DNA of 64,000 nt from Siniperca chuatsi (GCF_020085105.1 NC_058057.1:25121082-25185081); one strand, 5' to 3'. Numbered from the stretch's first letter, positions 1 through 12,557 are shown. Made by a program: numbers and translations. Notes: generated by a model not told the origin, from the letters alone.

Positions 1-1964
1 TTTTTTATTTTTTGGATTCTTCATATTTTAGTTATTCGGTTCAATGCTACTTTCTGTACATTTTATTTCCCAACATGAAGGTCTAAGTGATGTTTCAAAG
101 CCTTCTCCACACTGCAAGACATACAATTCTGGAGGAGAAATGCTGAAACAGTTATTTATTGATTATTTTCTTGCATATAAACACATCATTTTCATGGATG
201 TATCGACCCTAAAACTCAGTCTGCTGCTGGAGAGGACCGACATTATGGGCATGTATTTTTCTTCATGAACAGATAATTAGGGGCCACACTGAAAACAACA
301 CACACAAGCAAACAAAGAATACACAGGCACACACAAAAAACCCACCGGCATAAACACACCTTTCACGCTTCATACATAAAGGCCTACACACACTTCTGCT
401 GAACTGTGAAAGGAATTCTTGTGTCACTTCTCTGGAAGAAAAAGCACGGCTGTGCCAATATGTTTCATCACTGGACTCATCAATAGTTCATTATTACGAG
501 CAGTTCCATTTAAGAGTGGTGTGATTTTTCATGCGGCAAGGAAAGCTTTGTGATAGGTATCACCAATGCTTTTGAGTGTTTTTTTTTTCTGGTACTCATT
601 ATGTTGTCCTGTGTGGTTACTGACCAAATCCCAAAGATCTCCATGTACAACTGAAAGGTGAAGTAACATCCTCAGGACGTTCATACTGAATGTGTTAAAA
701 GAAAAATCCCTTACTGAATGTTGCCATGCAATTCGTTATCTTTGTAAATCTCTCTTTCGATGGTTGTGAGCATGCGTCTTTCTTCATGCCAAATATCAAG
801 GTGAGCTTCTTAAATTTGCTATGACATTTTTTCTATTTTAACTATGAGGAAGTAAAAGCATAAAAGAATCAAAAATCTTTGGCAGCTCCTGAGATGCCAG
901 TTTATGTAGGACCATTAATATCAGATCTGTAAGTTGAGATCATCATTGAGCTTCAACCAATCACTAGATCGAGTCAAATAATAACTGTGGGAGCAGTTTA
1001 ATAAGGTGTATTGTGGCAAGTTTCCATTAAGGGCTTGATAAATAAATAGAAACCAATGCCTGTCACGTCTTACTGTTACTGTTAGCTTGATGTCTATATT
1101 TCCCTCCCTACCCAAACAGAAACCATTCCTCGTGTGAAATCACCCTCCTTGAACATAGTTACAACTGAATTCCTTGAAAAGGTCATTGGTGCAGTCGGCC
1201 CACACATGTATTGAAATATTCTGCTGTCTTTGACTTTGTCCACTCATTGTCGAAGTATGCCATGATCTGTTTCCTTCATATCAGTAAATATAGACCGTCT
1301 TTTGCATATCAAAACTGCCCTTTCTTGCAAAACGGTTCCTGTAGAGGCAATTTCTTCAGACTTTCAGTCATTTGTAAAGTCCAGCAATATTCTTTTTACT
1401 GTCAGCAGGTTTCCGGGCTTATCAGAGTTTTATATTGTTGTAACAACTTCAGCATGTAGGCAGGTGTTTACTGTGCATCTAAACTTGAATGGTGGCTGTC
1501 CACTTATCTGCCGTCCAATCACATCCTCAGTATGTTCCAACAAACATATTTTCTTCAAAATATGGCTAAATATGGCTTCTCAATCCTAAAGCACAAATCT
1601 GTTGAGTTTGTTAACAGGCATGTGCGATGGTTTGTGCACGTTTGACAGCACACTTCCTGCTCTTCAAAAAGGCCAGAACACAGTTGTTTGCTTTGCCTCA
1701 AACTCTTAAAACTTGTCAGGAGAATGTGAGGAATGCATTCACTTTGGGGTGACACCATTTTCAATTTCACACAGTTGGGATATCGGCACCATGCCATCCC
1801 ATGAACAACCCTGATAGGGGCCCATAACGCAGCACAGCACCAGTAGTAAACCTAACCCTATCGACCCCCAGTAACAGCTGCTTAACTTAACGATATGTTG
1901 GAGGTTTTACCAATCTGCAGTAAGCACCTGCACTGTCACCTACAACTCAGTGTGACTGTTGTTA
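1..1964. other. Intergenic sequence, no gene recognised
   Basis: AT-rich non-coding sequence. The open frames here are short, lack recognisable domains and have no convincing splice context. A short AC-rich stretch lies near 296-350. Nothing else can be supported. Confidence 0.5.
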
Positions 1965-2090
1965 ATTGTCCTTTTGGGGCATTTTTGCCTTTATTTTGAG
2001 GGAAAAGTGGGAAGTAGACGGGTGACTGGAGATGATGAGAGAGAGGAGAGAGGACATACAGCAAAGGTCCCCAGCCAGATTTAAATGTTC
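1965..2090. mobile_element. Degenerate tRNA-derived SINE-like fragment
   Basis: The stretch runs from a 'TTTTGCCTTTATTTTGAGG' segment through a purine-rich GAGAGAGGAGAGAGG block to 'GACATACAGCAAAGG'. This order resembles a SINE common in percomorph fish, in which a similar purine-rich block precedes 'GACATGCAGCAAAGG' and an inverted B-box. Here the B-box equivalent has decayed. The family assignment is from memory. Confidence 0.4.
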
Positions 2091-3803
2091 GTCTTCTTTG
2101 TTGCTTCTTTTACCATTCCTTCCTGTATGTAAAACTAATCTACGGCCTCAAATATCCGGATCTTAATGTGATTATACAATCTTGTTAGCGCTTGGTGGTA
2201 TTTCCTATTGCTCCTTCACAATAATAGTTACCAGTGGTTTGCTGGAGACAGGCATCTAATGTGAAGCAACAGCAGGAGAATTCAAAAGTTGCTTAACAGC
2301 AGCAGAGTTCATTATAGATTCACCACCAAAGCAAACAAGAGCTCACAAGCCATGTTGCATCATGGAGAGATGGGATTGGTGGCTCATTAGGACATTTTTT
2401 TGCAAGTTATTTTTGCACATGTTAACTGATTTCTGACCACATCAATTTTATTATTTGATTGTAAAACTGAGGCTCACCAATACTGCACTGATCTCTTTCA
2501 AATTGGAAACGCATCTGCTCTTTTACCTGTGGCACAGGTAAACTTATGAAACAAAAGTGTCAGAATTAAGAAATACAACCTCCAGACCAAACCTTTCTAT
2601 CTAACCATGATGGGTTTTCCCCATCAGAGTCCCTTTACTGTCTAATGAACTCAGGAAGACTCTTTGAAAACCCTGCTTAAAGGAATTGTTAATACATAAT
2701 AGGTTTACTTCCTTGTATTTCTTTGTTATTCCTTGCTTTCACTTCTGTTCAACAGTTTTATAGATTTTTATAGCCTTTACTTGATTAAATCGTTTTCCCT
2801 CCTTCTCATATTTTTCTCTCCCCAGTGTCTCTACATGATTTTATTGTCTGTTTTAATTCCTTGTCTCTTTAAAGGCTGTTATCACTTGACAAGTGCTAAA
2901 TAAAGTTATGAATACTGTTGCCATTATGGTTCATTAGTTTATGATTTATTTAGTGCTTTCTATTTCATCTAGTGCAACTTCCTTAAACGGATGCACATGT
3001 CTCTTGTACTCTGTTACTACATCAGTAAGTGAGTAATCAGTTCTTATGTGTCACACCCCTGTATGTACAATTATTTTATTTTACCTGGAGATTTAGGCAA
3101 CTGTAATCAATCTGATGAACTCATAATACTTCCAAATCTATGTACTTGTGTGTTTAGCTGTTACCTTTGACCTCAGCACACAGGATGTTGCTGTTCAAAG
3201 ATAATGACACTGCTGTTGCATCATTCACCTTGCCCCTGCTTGTGACCGAGTTGCATCAGTTTCTCCAACAACTGAGAGAATGACAGAATGACAAAGCAGC
3301 TTCCCTCTCCTCCCTCCCCTCTAGTGTGTGTGTGTACTTTGGCCCCATATTGACCAATACCCCACGTGGGACAAAAAATAATTGCGCTGGACCACAGGCC
3401 ACAATAATTCAGGTTTCACTCAACAGCCACTGAAACAAAGACAAAACCAACTAGAAACATCCTGGTGTACAATCAATGTGATCAAAGTTAGTGGTTAAAA
3501 CTGGGATCACTTCCTGGAATGAAGACTTACAATGACCTCAGTTATGACCCCGAGCTGACCTGAGTATAAACTGTACTACACTCTGCTTTCCGCAAGGCTC
3601 AGAGTGTGTTGTAACTTGAACTTCCCCCTTCTGCTTCTGCTTTAAGTCAGAGCCAACTGTACTTCTCCACAAAGAGAAACAGTGTACTTAAAGTCAGTTA
3701 ACTGTTTAGTGATATAGTTTTGTAATAGACCATTGTTGGCATAAAGTAAGGTCAACAGAATACAACCAAAAATTAGGCCGGGGAGGGGCTGCTTTTGAGA
3801 CTC
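2091..3803. other. Intergenic sequence, no gene recognised
   Basis: No coding exon, RNA gene or clear repeat was found. A palindromic E-box (CACGTG) sits near 3,363 in a patch of mixed composition at about 3,340-3,440, which might be regulatory, but nothing further supports this. Confidence 0.4.
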
Positions 3804-4160
3804 AAAGGTCCAGTGTGTAACAGGCACTATTGGCAGAAATGGAATATAACAGTTATAAGTATGGTTTCATTAGTGTATAAACATCTGAAAAAAAGAATTG
3901 TTGTGTTTTCATTACCTTACCTTACCATTTTTTCTACATAAGGAGCGGGTCCCCCTTCATGGAGGCCGCCATGTTGCACTGCCATGTTTCTACAGTAACC
4001 CAGAATGGACAAACCAAACACTGGCTCTAGATAGGGTTTTGTGGCCACCGTAGTTTCTCCTGCATGCTTGGAACGGGAGGGTGATGCGAGCGGTATTCAA
4101 ATGGTTGTAAACTGCAATTTCACTGCTAGATGCCATTAAATCCTACACACTGGACCTTTA
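3804..4160. mobile_element. MITE with 'AAAGGTCCAGTGTGTA' terminal inverted repeats
   Basis: The left end reads AAAGGTCCAGTGTGTAA. The right end reads CTACACACTGGACCTTTA, its reverse complement apart from edge bases. The 357-bp interior has no transposase frame, so this is a non-autonomous element. The internal text around 'GGAGGCCGCCATGTTGCAC' is one I associate with a high-copy fish MITE. No clean target-site duplication was seen, so the superfamily is left open. Confidence 0.75.
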
Positions 4161-4603
4161 GGCAACACTACCCATGTCTGCATACCGTGAAGCAATGCTT
4201 TGATGAAAAACTAAATAAAGACACCAGAAGAGGAGGCTGAGGAGTTGTGTTTCAGTAGGATTTCTCATGATAAAAAAACAAAACACAAGTCTCATTTACA
4301 TCACAAACACCTTCATGTCAGATTCTGGTCAAGCCACTAACGTTTCTGCCCCCGGCAATTCCATCAAACCATCTAATTAAAGCCTACAGAAAAGACGGCT
4401 GAACCTTGGCTCACCCCTGAAAGCATGCCATTACCAGATGAAATATTATCCACTTTTTCATGTTTTATGGAGCAGAGACGAGAAGGTTGAGCCAATTTTA
4501 AGTCAAACCTTAGATAAGATTAAAAAAAAGGAAATGCACATTTAGGATTAAACATTTTGACTTGTTAAACAGTAACGATATTGTAATGGAAGAAAACACC
4601 AAT

Positions 4604-5050
4604 TTATTATTGGTTACACCTGTGGAAGTTTTTACGTTATTAGTTACACCTGTGATATCGTCAATGTTATTTGTTAAGCCTGTGCTATCATTAGTGGTAT
4701 TAGGTACACCTGTGCTCTTATTAATGGTATTAGTTACACCTGTGTTATTGTCAATATTATTAGTTACACCTGTTCCCCTTTTAATGGTATTAGTTACACC
4801 TGTGTTATTGTCAATATTATTAGTTATACCTGTGCTCTTATTAATGGTATTAGTTATACCTGTGTTATTGTCAATGTTATTAGTTACACCTATGATCTCA
4901 TTAGTGGTATTAGTTACACGTGTGCTATCATTATTAGTGTTAGTTGAACTACTTCTCTACTCTACTAATATTCTTAGTTTCACATGTGTTGTCATTAATG
5001 TTTCATCAGTGCTATCATTAGTTATTAGTTAGGCCTGTGCTATCATTAAT
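4604..5050. repeat. 30-bp minisatellite with 60-bp higher-order period
   Basis: From about 4,604 to 4,960 the motif TTAGTTACACCTGTG recurs every 30 bp, about 12 units. Two variants alternate: one continues CTCTTATTAATGGTA and the other TTATTGTCAATATTA, giving a 60-bp higher-order period. Beyond 4,960 the array decays, with scattered related units up to about 5,300. It stays open in one frame, giving a repetitive hydrophobic LLVTPV-type peptide, but that is a by-product of a 30-bp period without stops and there is no gene context. Confidence 0.85.
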
Positions 5051-8000
5051 CATTAAGTCCACATATGTTTTCCGAGTGTTGAGACTCAAACTTCTCAGGA
5101 GAGAGTGCTGCACAACCTGCTCTGCTGAATCTTGCAATTGTTAAATAACAAGAGTCAGTTGTATTCAGGTTACACTGCAAGCACTGTGTTCCAGCAGTGC
5201 TATCATTAATATTATTAGTCACACTTGTTCTATCATAAATATTATTAGATAAAACTAAACTATAGCATCACTTTTGTTATCATTAATGTTGTTATACCTG
5301 TGCATAAATCTATCAGAATTTCTATATAAATTTGTGAAAACAGGTACACAATTTCAAACAATAGTGAGGTATTTTAGTGTTTGTTTTCATCGCCTTAGGG
5401 TACCACACGGGTGGCGTCAAACCATATGAGATGTCAACTTTCAAGCAGAAACGGGCAAACCTGGATCAATGTTAGTCTCAATGTTTGTTCAATGTGTCTT
5501 GGTGGTGAACCAGGAGGGTGAGGTTTACTGCTTCAGGCCATTTAGCTGATTGTGTAATTGGGTACTCAGCTGCAAATCAGAACGAAGTTCATTAAACTGA
5601 CTTTCAACAACTTTAGCGCAGTTGTCGGAACCTTGTGCATTGTCCTACCATGGTGAATCCCACTTTAGTTAAATGACAAATGACAAACAGGAAATTTGCC
5701 CAGATCTTATTAGATTTTTCACCATTTTTAATTTCCAGCAGTTTTTTAAACACGTCTCCTATAAATTGAATCAACTTTTCACCAAATTTGGTTAATGATA
5801 TGGATGAGTTCTCAATAAGTAATATAGGTTGTTTTTGTTTATTCCATACCATTTTCAAATGATTGCATATGTTTGACAAAACCTGCCAGAACAGAAATAT
5901 ACAGTACATGCAAAAAGGAAATTTATGAGAGGAAACAAGTTCTTTTGTAAAGGCATTTTTGAAACATTTTTGTTCTTCCAGAGTATGTGCTGTACATTTC
6001 CGTAGATCCAGTGGTGGGTGCGTTTGTTGTTATTTGAACAGTATTTCAAAGCCTATCTTCACAGATAACAAACGTTAAGTCGTATCCGATTAGCTGGTAC
6101 AGGAGACACTCCTTACTCTCTCTGTCTCTGTCTCTCTGAACAGCTGACATGTCCCGTCTTGTGCCTCTCTTTAGCACAAACAAAGCTGCTCTGAGCTCAC
6201 ATGTATGTTCATGTTTATGTTATGAAGGTTTCTACTTGTGAAAAAAGCATGAAGAGCCTAAAGAGATGACCCACCAAATTAAAAGTGTATTTCCTCTGCT
6301 TCCCTGAGTTTATCTGGGAATGTATGCTTTTACTAATTAGTATATTTTTTGAGCAAACTGTTGTTTTTCCTCATGTATTTTCCTATATCTATATATTTTC
6401 CTTATATCTTTTACTAAGAAATAGCAGGGTTGTTGCTGATTGTAACTGAGTGACATAATTTGTGTATGCATAGTTCTCTAAGCAAAACAGAAGCCAGTAG
6501 CTGCTAAGGGTGCGAATATATTATTTAAGCCTGTTATCTCAACACCAAACTTTAATTTTTTGTTTAATATTTTTTTAGATGAAGAATGTGTGATGTAGGT
6601 GAATGGGAAGAATGGCTACAACATTGTCATGTTTCAATATAAAATCCACTCTAATACGACACTACAACCTCAGAAATGACCATTGGGTTTAATCAAATTA
6701 CCTTCTGGCAGTGTCAGAGAACTTTATCAATTGCAAGTTTGATAGGGTTCACTGTGTTAGATTGCATTGGACAAAAGTAACTCTAAACTGGTGACTCAGT
6801 GTATATAATTTATAGAAATAGGTACTGTAAACTCTAATTAAGTATGAATTATCCCTAATTTCACCTATTTGTCCACACATTGAAAGTCAAAGCATGTGCA
6901 TGTGTACATGTGTATTTCTGCTCTCCTCATCACAGTGTTATCTCAGTTTATGTACACTGATCTGATTACAGAAACCTTGATGTCTTAATTTAAGATTGTT
7001 ATGTGAAATCAGTAGTCTAGTCCTCTTTGCAACATTCCTAAGATCAGGGCCTCTAGTTTGACAGTATTATTTAGCACCAAACGTTATTATTATTATGTAC
7101 CAAGAGAATAGTATTTTGTGCATTGACTACTATTTTCCATATGAATCAAATGGGGTAGGGTCCTTTAAAAGCAAAGTGTTAACAGACTACTGCAAAAAAG
7201 CGACACAATGAGAGGTATCATTTGCAATACATATTTTTAATTAACAAAGTATCAAAAACAAAAGTTGACAGATCACAAAGATGGAAGTACACATTGGTAG
7301 TAGCAGTTATACCTGACAGCCTACAGTTTATTCATTTAGGCTATGATGCTCCAACAGTCGAGCAGCTACCGAAACAAAAACAGCCACCAGTAGAAGTAGG
7401 CACAATAGAATACATACGCATCGAACTCAGTGCCTATTAGCTATCTAGCCATCACTAGCAACGGGACAATGGACAACTTCAACCACAAAAACAACATACA
7501 CACCATGAACACACGCAGACGCCTGCGTCCCTTTAACCGTGTGACTCTCAAAGTTTCCTGCTTACATAATACACATGATAAACAATATAAACCTTCTGCT
7601 CTCAAACTTCTACCATGCAAACATAAAATATAAAACTTCAGTCCTCACTGTGAATCTTTATACAGTAATGTGCTGTTCATACATAAATTATTACTCTTCT
7701 GTTAAGAACCAATAGTGACAAACCTTTAAGATAACCTTAGATGCTATAACGCAGATAAGATGATGCTAACACGATGTTCAATGTTCAGTCTGCTTGGGGA
7801 AGGGTTGTGACTTGCTGACAATTATTCAAATACTGATAACCAGAGTTTCCCATATGACGTGTTAGCTGTAGGGTGAATTTCAATGACTGAGGAAAAAGAG
7901 CGTTTCAGTGTCTTGCTCAAAGATGCATGGCTATTGATGGACACTTTGGATTGATTCGATTAGTATTTCACAAGAATATAGCCTCTTAATTCTCGTTCAT

Positions 8001-8649
8001 TACACTCCCTCAGTTTTTGTTTGCGTAATAAACCACATTTCTCTTGAGGGATGATTTCACTCTAAAGCGAACAGGCCAGAGAGAGGAAAGGGGAGTGGAA
8101 GGAGGGAAAAATATTTGGCAGTGAGTTGAAGCCTGGATACTGATAAAGTTCACAACACACAGTATAATATAACATCATCTTGCATAACTTCAGAGTCAGG
8201 CGTGTTAAAGGACCAGCCGAAAGCTGATGCAACACTACTGATACCTAGCTAGTGATATCTAGTGAACACAACTTCCAAACCAAATGTTATTCATAAAATA
8301 CATTTTAAAAAATAACAATCTTTTTTGTTTTGCTCTGTCAAGACCAAAGGAGGCATCCGGTGTTTACATACAGTAGCACAGAGTTAATGCGCAGTCAATA
8401 CAATATACAAGATTTTAGGTAGAAAACAACATGTCTGAAAAATAACACTCGTACTTGTGTAGCTTCATCGTCACAGAGGATGTAAAAAGCAACAGTAGTT
8501 CTGTTTACCTTAAGAGGGAGCGCAGTGATAAATAAAGTGTACTTGTGAAATTATATACAGTATTCAATTTTTGGGGGACAATTTTGCTTGCCAACGAATT
8601 TCAAATTGTTAAGTAATGTAAGATATTATCTGCATATATGATTATATTG
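5051..8649. other. Intergenic sequence downstream of atf3
   Basis: AT-rich sequence with no recognised protein. Two overlapping minus-strand open frames near 5,613-6,049 have no domain that I know and no splice or polyadenylation context, so they are not called. The portion from about 7,200 to 8,650 could still be transcribed if atf3 uses a more distal polyadenylation site. Confidence 0.4.
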
Positions 8650-9536
8650 TAATTTTTACTATGCTATTTTATTAAGTGCAGAATTATAAACCCTGTCTGC
8701 AAAGTACATTTCCCTTTTGTGACTGCTACTGCTATCTTGATTGACAGCAAATAACCTGTACACACACTTTTTGAGAGGTTAACTCTTAAATGGGGCAATC
8801 AAAAAAATTAAAAATAAAATAAAAACAGAACAAAAACCATATGAAATCAACATTCTACACATAGCGTAGGTCCTGAGTGGTTAGTAGTAGCAGCAAATTT
8901 AGTAGTTCGCGTTGGATAAAGGACAAGCAGACAGGGTTGATACGGCAATGATGACATGTCATCACTTAATAAATATACAATTTTTCATACACTAAGCACA
9001 AACAACAATGATTTTTTTAAAGTCAGTGACTTGCAGCTCAAACACACTCAATCTGTGTCTACTTTCTCTGTGGGTGAAGAGTTAAATTACGTGCTTTGAT
9101 CACCTTGAAATCACGCTTTGGTACAAAAATCAGACACTAAATCACTCTCATCTATTCAAAATACCAGTAAATTAAAAAAAAGCAACTGATGTTTTTGTTT
9201 TGTTTTTTAGTGCTTTAGCATCTGTCCTTGGCCCTGACTGTTTGTAATGTTGTTTGAAAAAAAAAAAAAAAACACAATGTATGTCAAGGTGCTGTCCATG
9301 GTATGTCACTTCCTATCCAATCAGCAGCTACGGTTTCAGGGAGTGGGAGGTGCTGAGGTCACTTTATGCCACTTCTAGCAGCTCTGTGGATGGTGAATGA
9401 GACTGAGGAGTCATCTGAAGGTGGCGTTCATTATACCTCATTGTCATTCTCAGGTCATAAGTCTATGTGGCGGCTCCACCTGCCTCTCGAACACTCTGCG
9501 CTACAACGATGGCAGCAGGTGGAAGCATTGCGAGTC
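8650..9536 (-). other. atf3: Probable atf3 3' UTR with AU-rich elements
   Basis: This follows the atf3 stop codon on the minus strand. Four AUUUA pentamers are present in transcript sense (complements at 8,970-8,974, 9,083-9,087, 9,138-9,142 and 9,168-9,172). Such AU-rich elements are typical of short-lived immediate-early mRNAs, which ATF3 mRNA is known to be. The 3' boundary is inferred from the first AATAAA and could lie further downstream. Confidence 0.5.
8668..8673 (-). terminator. Candidate atf3 polyadenylation signal AATAAA
   Basis: The minus-strand hexamer AATAAA (TTTATT on the given strand) lies about 865 bases beyond the atf3 stop. It is the first canonical hexamer that I noticed downstream, and cleavage would fall near 8,650. 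Other AT-rich hexamers lie further on. Confidence 0.4.
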
Positions 9537-10841
9537 TTAGAAAAGTGGCAAAAACACCTGGTCGCTCATAGGTGACTGGGACACTGAATGTGATCGAGGG
9601 TCAGAAATCCCGTCTACAGGTGCTACTGAAGAGATGGATGTGGACAAAGAGGTGGAGGTGGTGGTGGAGGAGGAGGTGAGGTTGTGGAGTTGAAAGGTGC
9701 TCTCCTTGATGTGCTGGATGAAGAGCTTCCTCTCATCCTCGGGCGTTTGTCCGTTTTGGGCTCGGACGATGCAGGTCGGCCGGTGCAGGTTGAGCATGTA
9801 GACCAGCTGCTGCTTCTGCTGCTTCAGCTCCTCGATCTGAGCCTTCAAATCCGCGTTGACACTCTCCAGTTTCTCTGACTCCTGCAGAAGAGAGAGAGGG
9901 AGAAGGAGAAATCACTTGTTAATGTTGTACTTTTATGTTAATTTGGATGTTAAAGCTCTGTTAGGTAAACTTCTTTGCACTTTGGGCTAAATTTAGTTTG
10001 CTGATTTCACATTAAAAAGATGTTTAAGAGCTGAGTCTCGACACAAAAACATAAAGCTTGCAACAAATATATTTACAACTTTACGTCATCAGGACAAACT
10101 TTACTGACTCTTCCGATTTGAATCTTTAAAAACTTCTTGATGCAATTTAGGACTGTGAATTTTTTTTTGAATCAGCTAGTACACTTCTAACATAGATTTT
10201 CCTTGAGTCAGACATTTATAATCCCCAGTTATTTTTGTAGTGTGAAAATGTTAAACAAAACTGGGAGTTTCAATGAAAAACTTGAGACAAAAAACTTCAA
10301 GCTCAGTTATCTTTTCCAAAATTGACAGAAGTTGAAAACTACCTTCTGCAGACACTCTGTCTTCTCCTTCTTCTTGTTGCGGCACTTGGCAGCAGCGATT
10401 TTGTTCCTCTCTCTCCGTCTCTTCCTCCTGTCGTGCTCCTGAGGTGTCACCTGAAAACCAGAGGGAAATACAAACTGTCAGTATTTCAGCCCTAAAAAAA
10501 ACCTACATCATTTGGAAAACACACTTCAGAGTCAGTGGCAAAAAACACAGATGACTATATGCTGTGGTTTCCCTCTGCCTCACCTCTCTCTTGACGCCGG
10601 ATTCACAGGCGAGGTACTCTGAGGCTCGGTCCGAGCTGGAGCTGGCGCCGTCGGAGCTCATGTCTGCGCTGAGCCCGTTGGAGAGCCGCTTGGTCTGGAT
10701 GGCCAGCCGCAGCTCCTCTTTCACAATGGGCGTGAAATTGGTGAAGTCGTCCAGGGTGAGTGTCCCCGGCGGGGAGAGGCAGGGCACCAGGGCAGAGCAG
10801 CTGATGTCAGCCAGCGAGGGACCCGAGTGCTGCAGCATCAT
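9537..10841 (-). CDS. atf3: ATF3, bZIP stress-response transcription factor
   Basis: ATF3 is a nuclear bZIP protein that binds CRE/ATF sites as homo- or heterodimer. It mostly represses transcription after stress or immune signalling. Three coding exons read in frame: 10841-10584 (86 codons, starting [10 protein letters not shown]), 10450-10343 (108 bp, basic region) and 9881-9537. All junctions are GT-AG and phase 0, giving 236 residues. The N-terminus keeps the ATF3-specific [10 protein letters not shown] and [14 protein letters not shown] segments. The basic region spans about residues 94-120 with [15 protein letters not shown]. The zipper follows ([16 protein letters not shown]) and ends with [17 protein letters not shown], which separates it from JDP2 and BATF3. 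The start is the first of two tandem ATGs, one base after the splice acceptor, with A at -3. Human ATF3 has 181 residues; the excess is largely a C-terminal Ser/Thr-rich tail after IKESTFQL. Upstream lie a non-coding exon and a canonical stress promoter. Confidence 0.96.
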
Positions 10842-10842
10842 T

Positions 10843-12275
10843 CTGGAAACACAAGAGTCAACGGATTATTGCCATGTCAGTCACCAGTATTTTTAGGAGG
10901 GTCAATTTGCTCAAGGTAGACATAAAAGAAATACAGCCACAAATAATACAATTTGCAAGCATGTTATGCAAAATTGGTTCATGAAAATGAGCTAGAGATA
11001 CAAAAAATACCATAAAAAGTCCCTATAAACTCAATACTAAAACACTATAGATGTTATAGTGATAACATAAAGGATTAAAACGAATACAACCCAGCAAGGT
11101 CAGTTTATCTCAATGTTAATTAATGAATCAATACCTTAAAGCATGATAAGGTCACTATAAACTTCTTATTACTAACCACAGAGAAGTTATTGAGATACTA
11201 TGGAGACATTAGGGTGACAGGTATTTTGCTGAGTAATAATGATACAGATCTCAAATACTGCACAACAACTATGATATAGAAACCAAAGCTGTAGAGTGAG
11301 TTTTGTGTTTAAGTGTCGAGATTGTAGTTTATCTAAGGCAACATAGAGAAGGAATAATGTATGTTCACAGAGGCAAACGTGCTTCAGTGCAGAATCACTT
11401 AAACTTAAACACATATTTGCCTCTTGAAAAATGCAAAAAGGGTAATCATTAATAGGTGTGGGTGTTTGTTATCTAAACAGAGGAGTGACTCATGGAGAAT
11501 TATGATTGACAGCTTGATAAGATGATTATGATGTTTATATCACCTCTGTGAGACCAAAACCAAAACAAACACATTCATACAGGCATGTAGAGTTACATGA
11601 TACACAGAATCATGAAGTGAATATAGTAAAAAATAAAGTTATTCTCCCTTTAATATTTCCATAGAGTCTCATAATAAGGAACTCTGTAGTTATTATTCTA
11701 CTTAACAGTAAGTTATTATTTTGATTTACAAATCTGACTGATTTACAGTATGTTTTGTGAGTTTTTTGTTACTTAATGATTCTTTTTGTCATTTTACTTC
11801 CCTAATATTTCTCAGGTTTGTGTTATATGCATGTAGGCTATCATTTTTTAAAAAAAAGCTGTTTTTCCATTTACCTAAACCTCAAAATCTTCACTTCAAC
11901 TCACAAAACCTATAAATCACAAAAATGTATAACATCCTGAGAAAACCCTGATTGGATCGTGCAAGTTGATATTTTTTATATTTTAATACCGAAGAGGTCA
12001 GTGAGCGAGTAAAATCTCTCCAAAGTGTTATACATTAAAAAAATAACAGCTTTACAAACACACATCTTTGCTAAAATGTGTCCCAAAAAAAAAGCTTTTC
12101 TCTTTAATCTGACAGATTAAGCAAGTTTAGAAGTTTTAGCAAAGTGTCCCGGGACAGCGGAGCGCAGGAGCACGCGCCGGGACTTCTCCGCACAACAACA
12201 CCAGCCATAACACCTCACTGAACAACACCGGCCTCCCCAACAGACCTCATCCGCGGAAACAAAAGTCCAACCTAC
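10843..12275 (-). other. atf3: atf3 intron 1
   Basis: A 1.43-kb intron between the non-coding first exon (donor CAG|GTAGG at 12,276/12,275) and the first coding exon (acceptor TTTCCAG at 10,843). It is AT-rich with no additional exon or recognised repeat. A GC-rich patch at about 12,145-12,190 continues the promoter-proximal composition. Confidence 0.7.
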
Positions 12276-12395
12276 CTGTTAAAGCTTTGAGTGACTCGGT
12301 CAGATGAAGTGGATGTGGAGAAAACAAAAAGCTCCTGTTTCTGTCGCTGCCCTCTTCTTCTGTTTCTCTTTCTGCTGGTGCGTAAAGTTGCGCTT
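12276..12395 (-). other. atf3: atf3 non-coding first exon (5' UTR)
   Basis: The exon ends in a strong donor (AACAG|GTAGG). Its 5' edge, near 12,395, is placed about 30 bases downstream of a TATA-like box. The exon contains no ATG, so translation would begin at the tandem ATG one base into exon 2. The organisation matches the mammalian gene, where exon 1 is also non-coding. The exact start site needs transcript data. Confidence 0.65.
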
Positions 12396-12407
12396 CTGGC
12401 CGGTACG

Positions 12408-12415
12408 TTGCATCA
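12408..12415 (+). promoter_or_regulatory. C/EBP-ATF composite element (CARE) at start site
   Basis: TTGCATCA matches the CARE/amino-acid-response consensus bound by ATF4-C/EBP dimers. It lies between the TATA-like box and the inferred start, about 15-20 bases upstream. As I recall, the human ATF3 element sits at a very similar place, so this may be a deeply conserved ATF4-response site. Confidence 0.65.
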
Positions 12416-12420
12416 CCCGT

Positions 12421-12428
12421 TCTTATAG
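12421..12428 (-). promoter_or_regulatory. TATA-like box of atf3
   Basis: CTATAAGAA on the minus strand, about 30 bases from the inferred start and flanked by CARE and GC-box sites. Picked over the CTATAAATAG string at 12,524-12,533 because that one is upstream of the CRE and farther from the exon. Confidence 0.5.
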
Positions 12429-12452
12429 TGACTGGACGGAGGCGGGGCCTAG

Positions 12453-12461
12453 TGACGCAAT
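12453..12461 (+). promoter_or_regulatory. CRE-C/EBP composite TGACGCAAT
   Basis: A half CRE (TGACG) fused to a C/EBP half site (GCAAT), next to a GC box. Sequence match only. Confidence 0.5.
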
Positions 12462-12513
12462 CAGGAATGCTACTAGAGAGGGAGGAGGTAAGGGAGGAGG
12501 GAGAGCAGAGGGG

Positions 12514-12521
12514 TGACGTCA
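12514..12521. promoter_or_regulatory. Full CRE/ATF site TGACGTCA
   Basis: Perfect palindromic CRE about 120 bases upstream of the inferred atf3 start. In mammals a CRE in this promoter mediates induction and autorepression by ATF/CREB proteins. Confidence 0.75.
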
Positions 12522-12548
12522 TCCTATTTATAGCAAGCTTATCCTGCG

Positions 12549-12557
12549 ATGATGCAA
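12549..12557 (+). promoter_or_regulatory. Upstream C/EBP-ATF composite TGATGCAAT
   Basis: Exact match to the TGATGNAAT composite consensus, immediately upstream of the CRE cluster. Together with the site at 12,408 it gives two CARE motifs in 150 bp. Confidence 0.55.

Noticed and set aside
4604-5050. Regular 30-bp periodicity considered as a CRISPR array
   Set aside because: No constant repeat with variable spacers; the whole unit repeats, and the genome is a vertebrate.
5613-6049. Two overlapping minus-strand frames of 98 and 64 codons
   Set aside because: No recognisable family, no splice sites, AT-rich composition as in the flanks; kept as intergenic.
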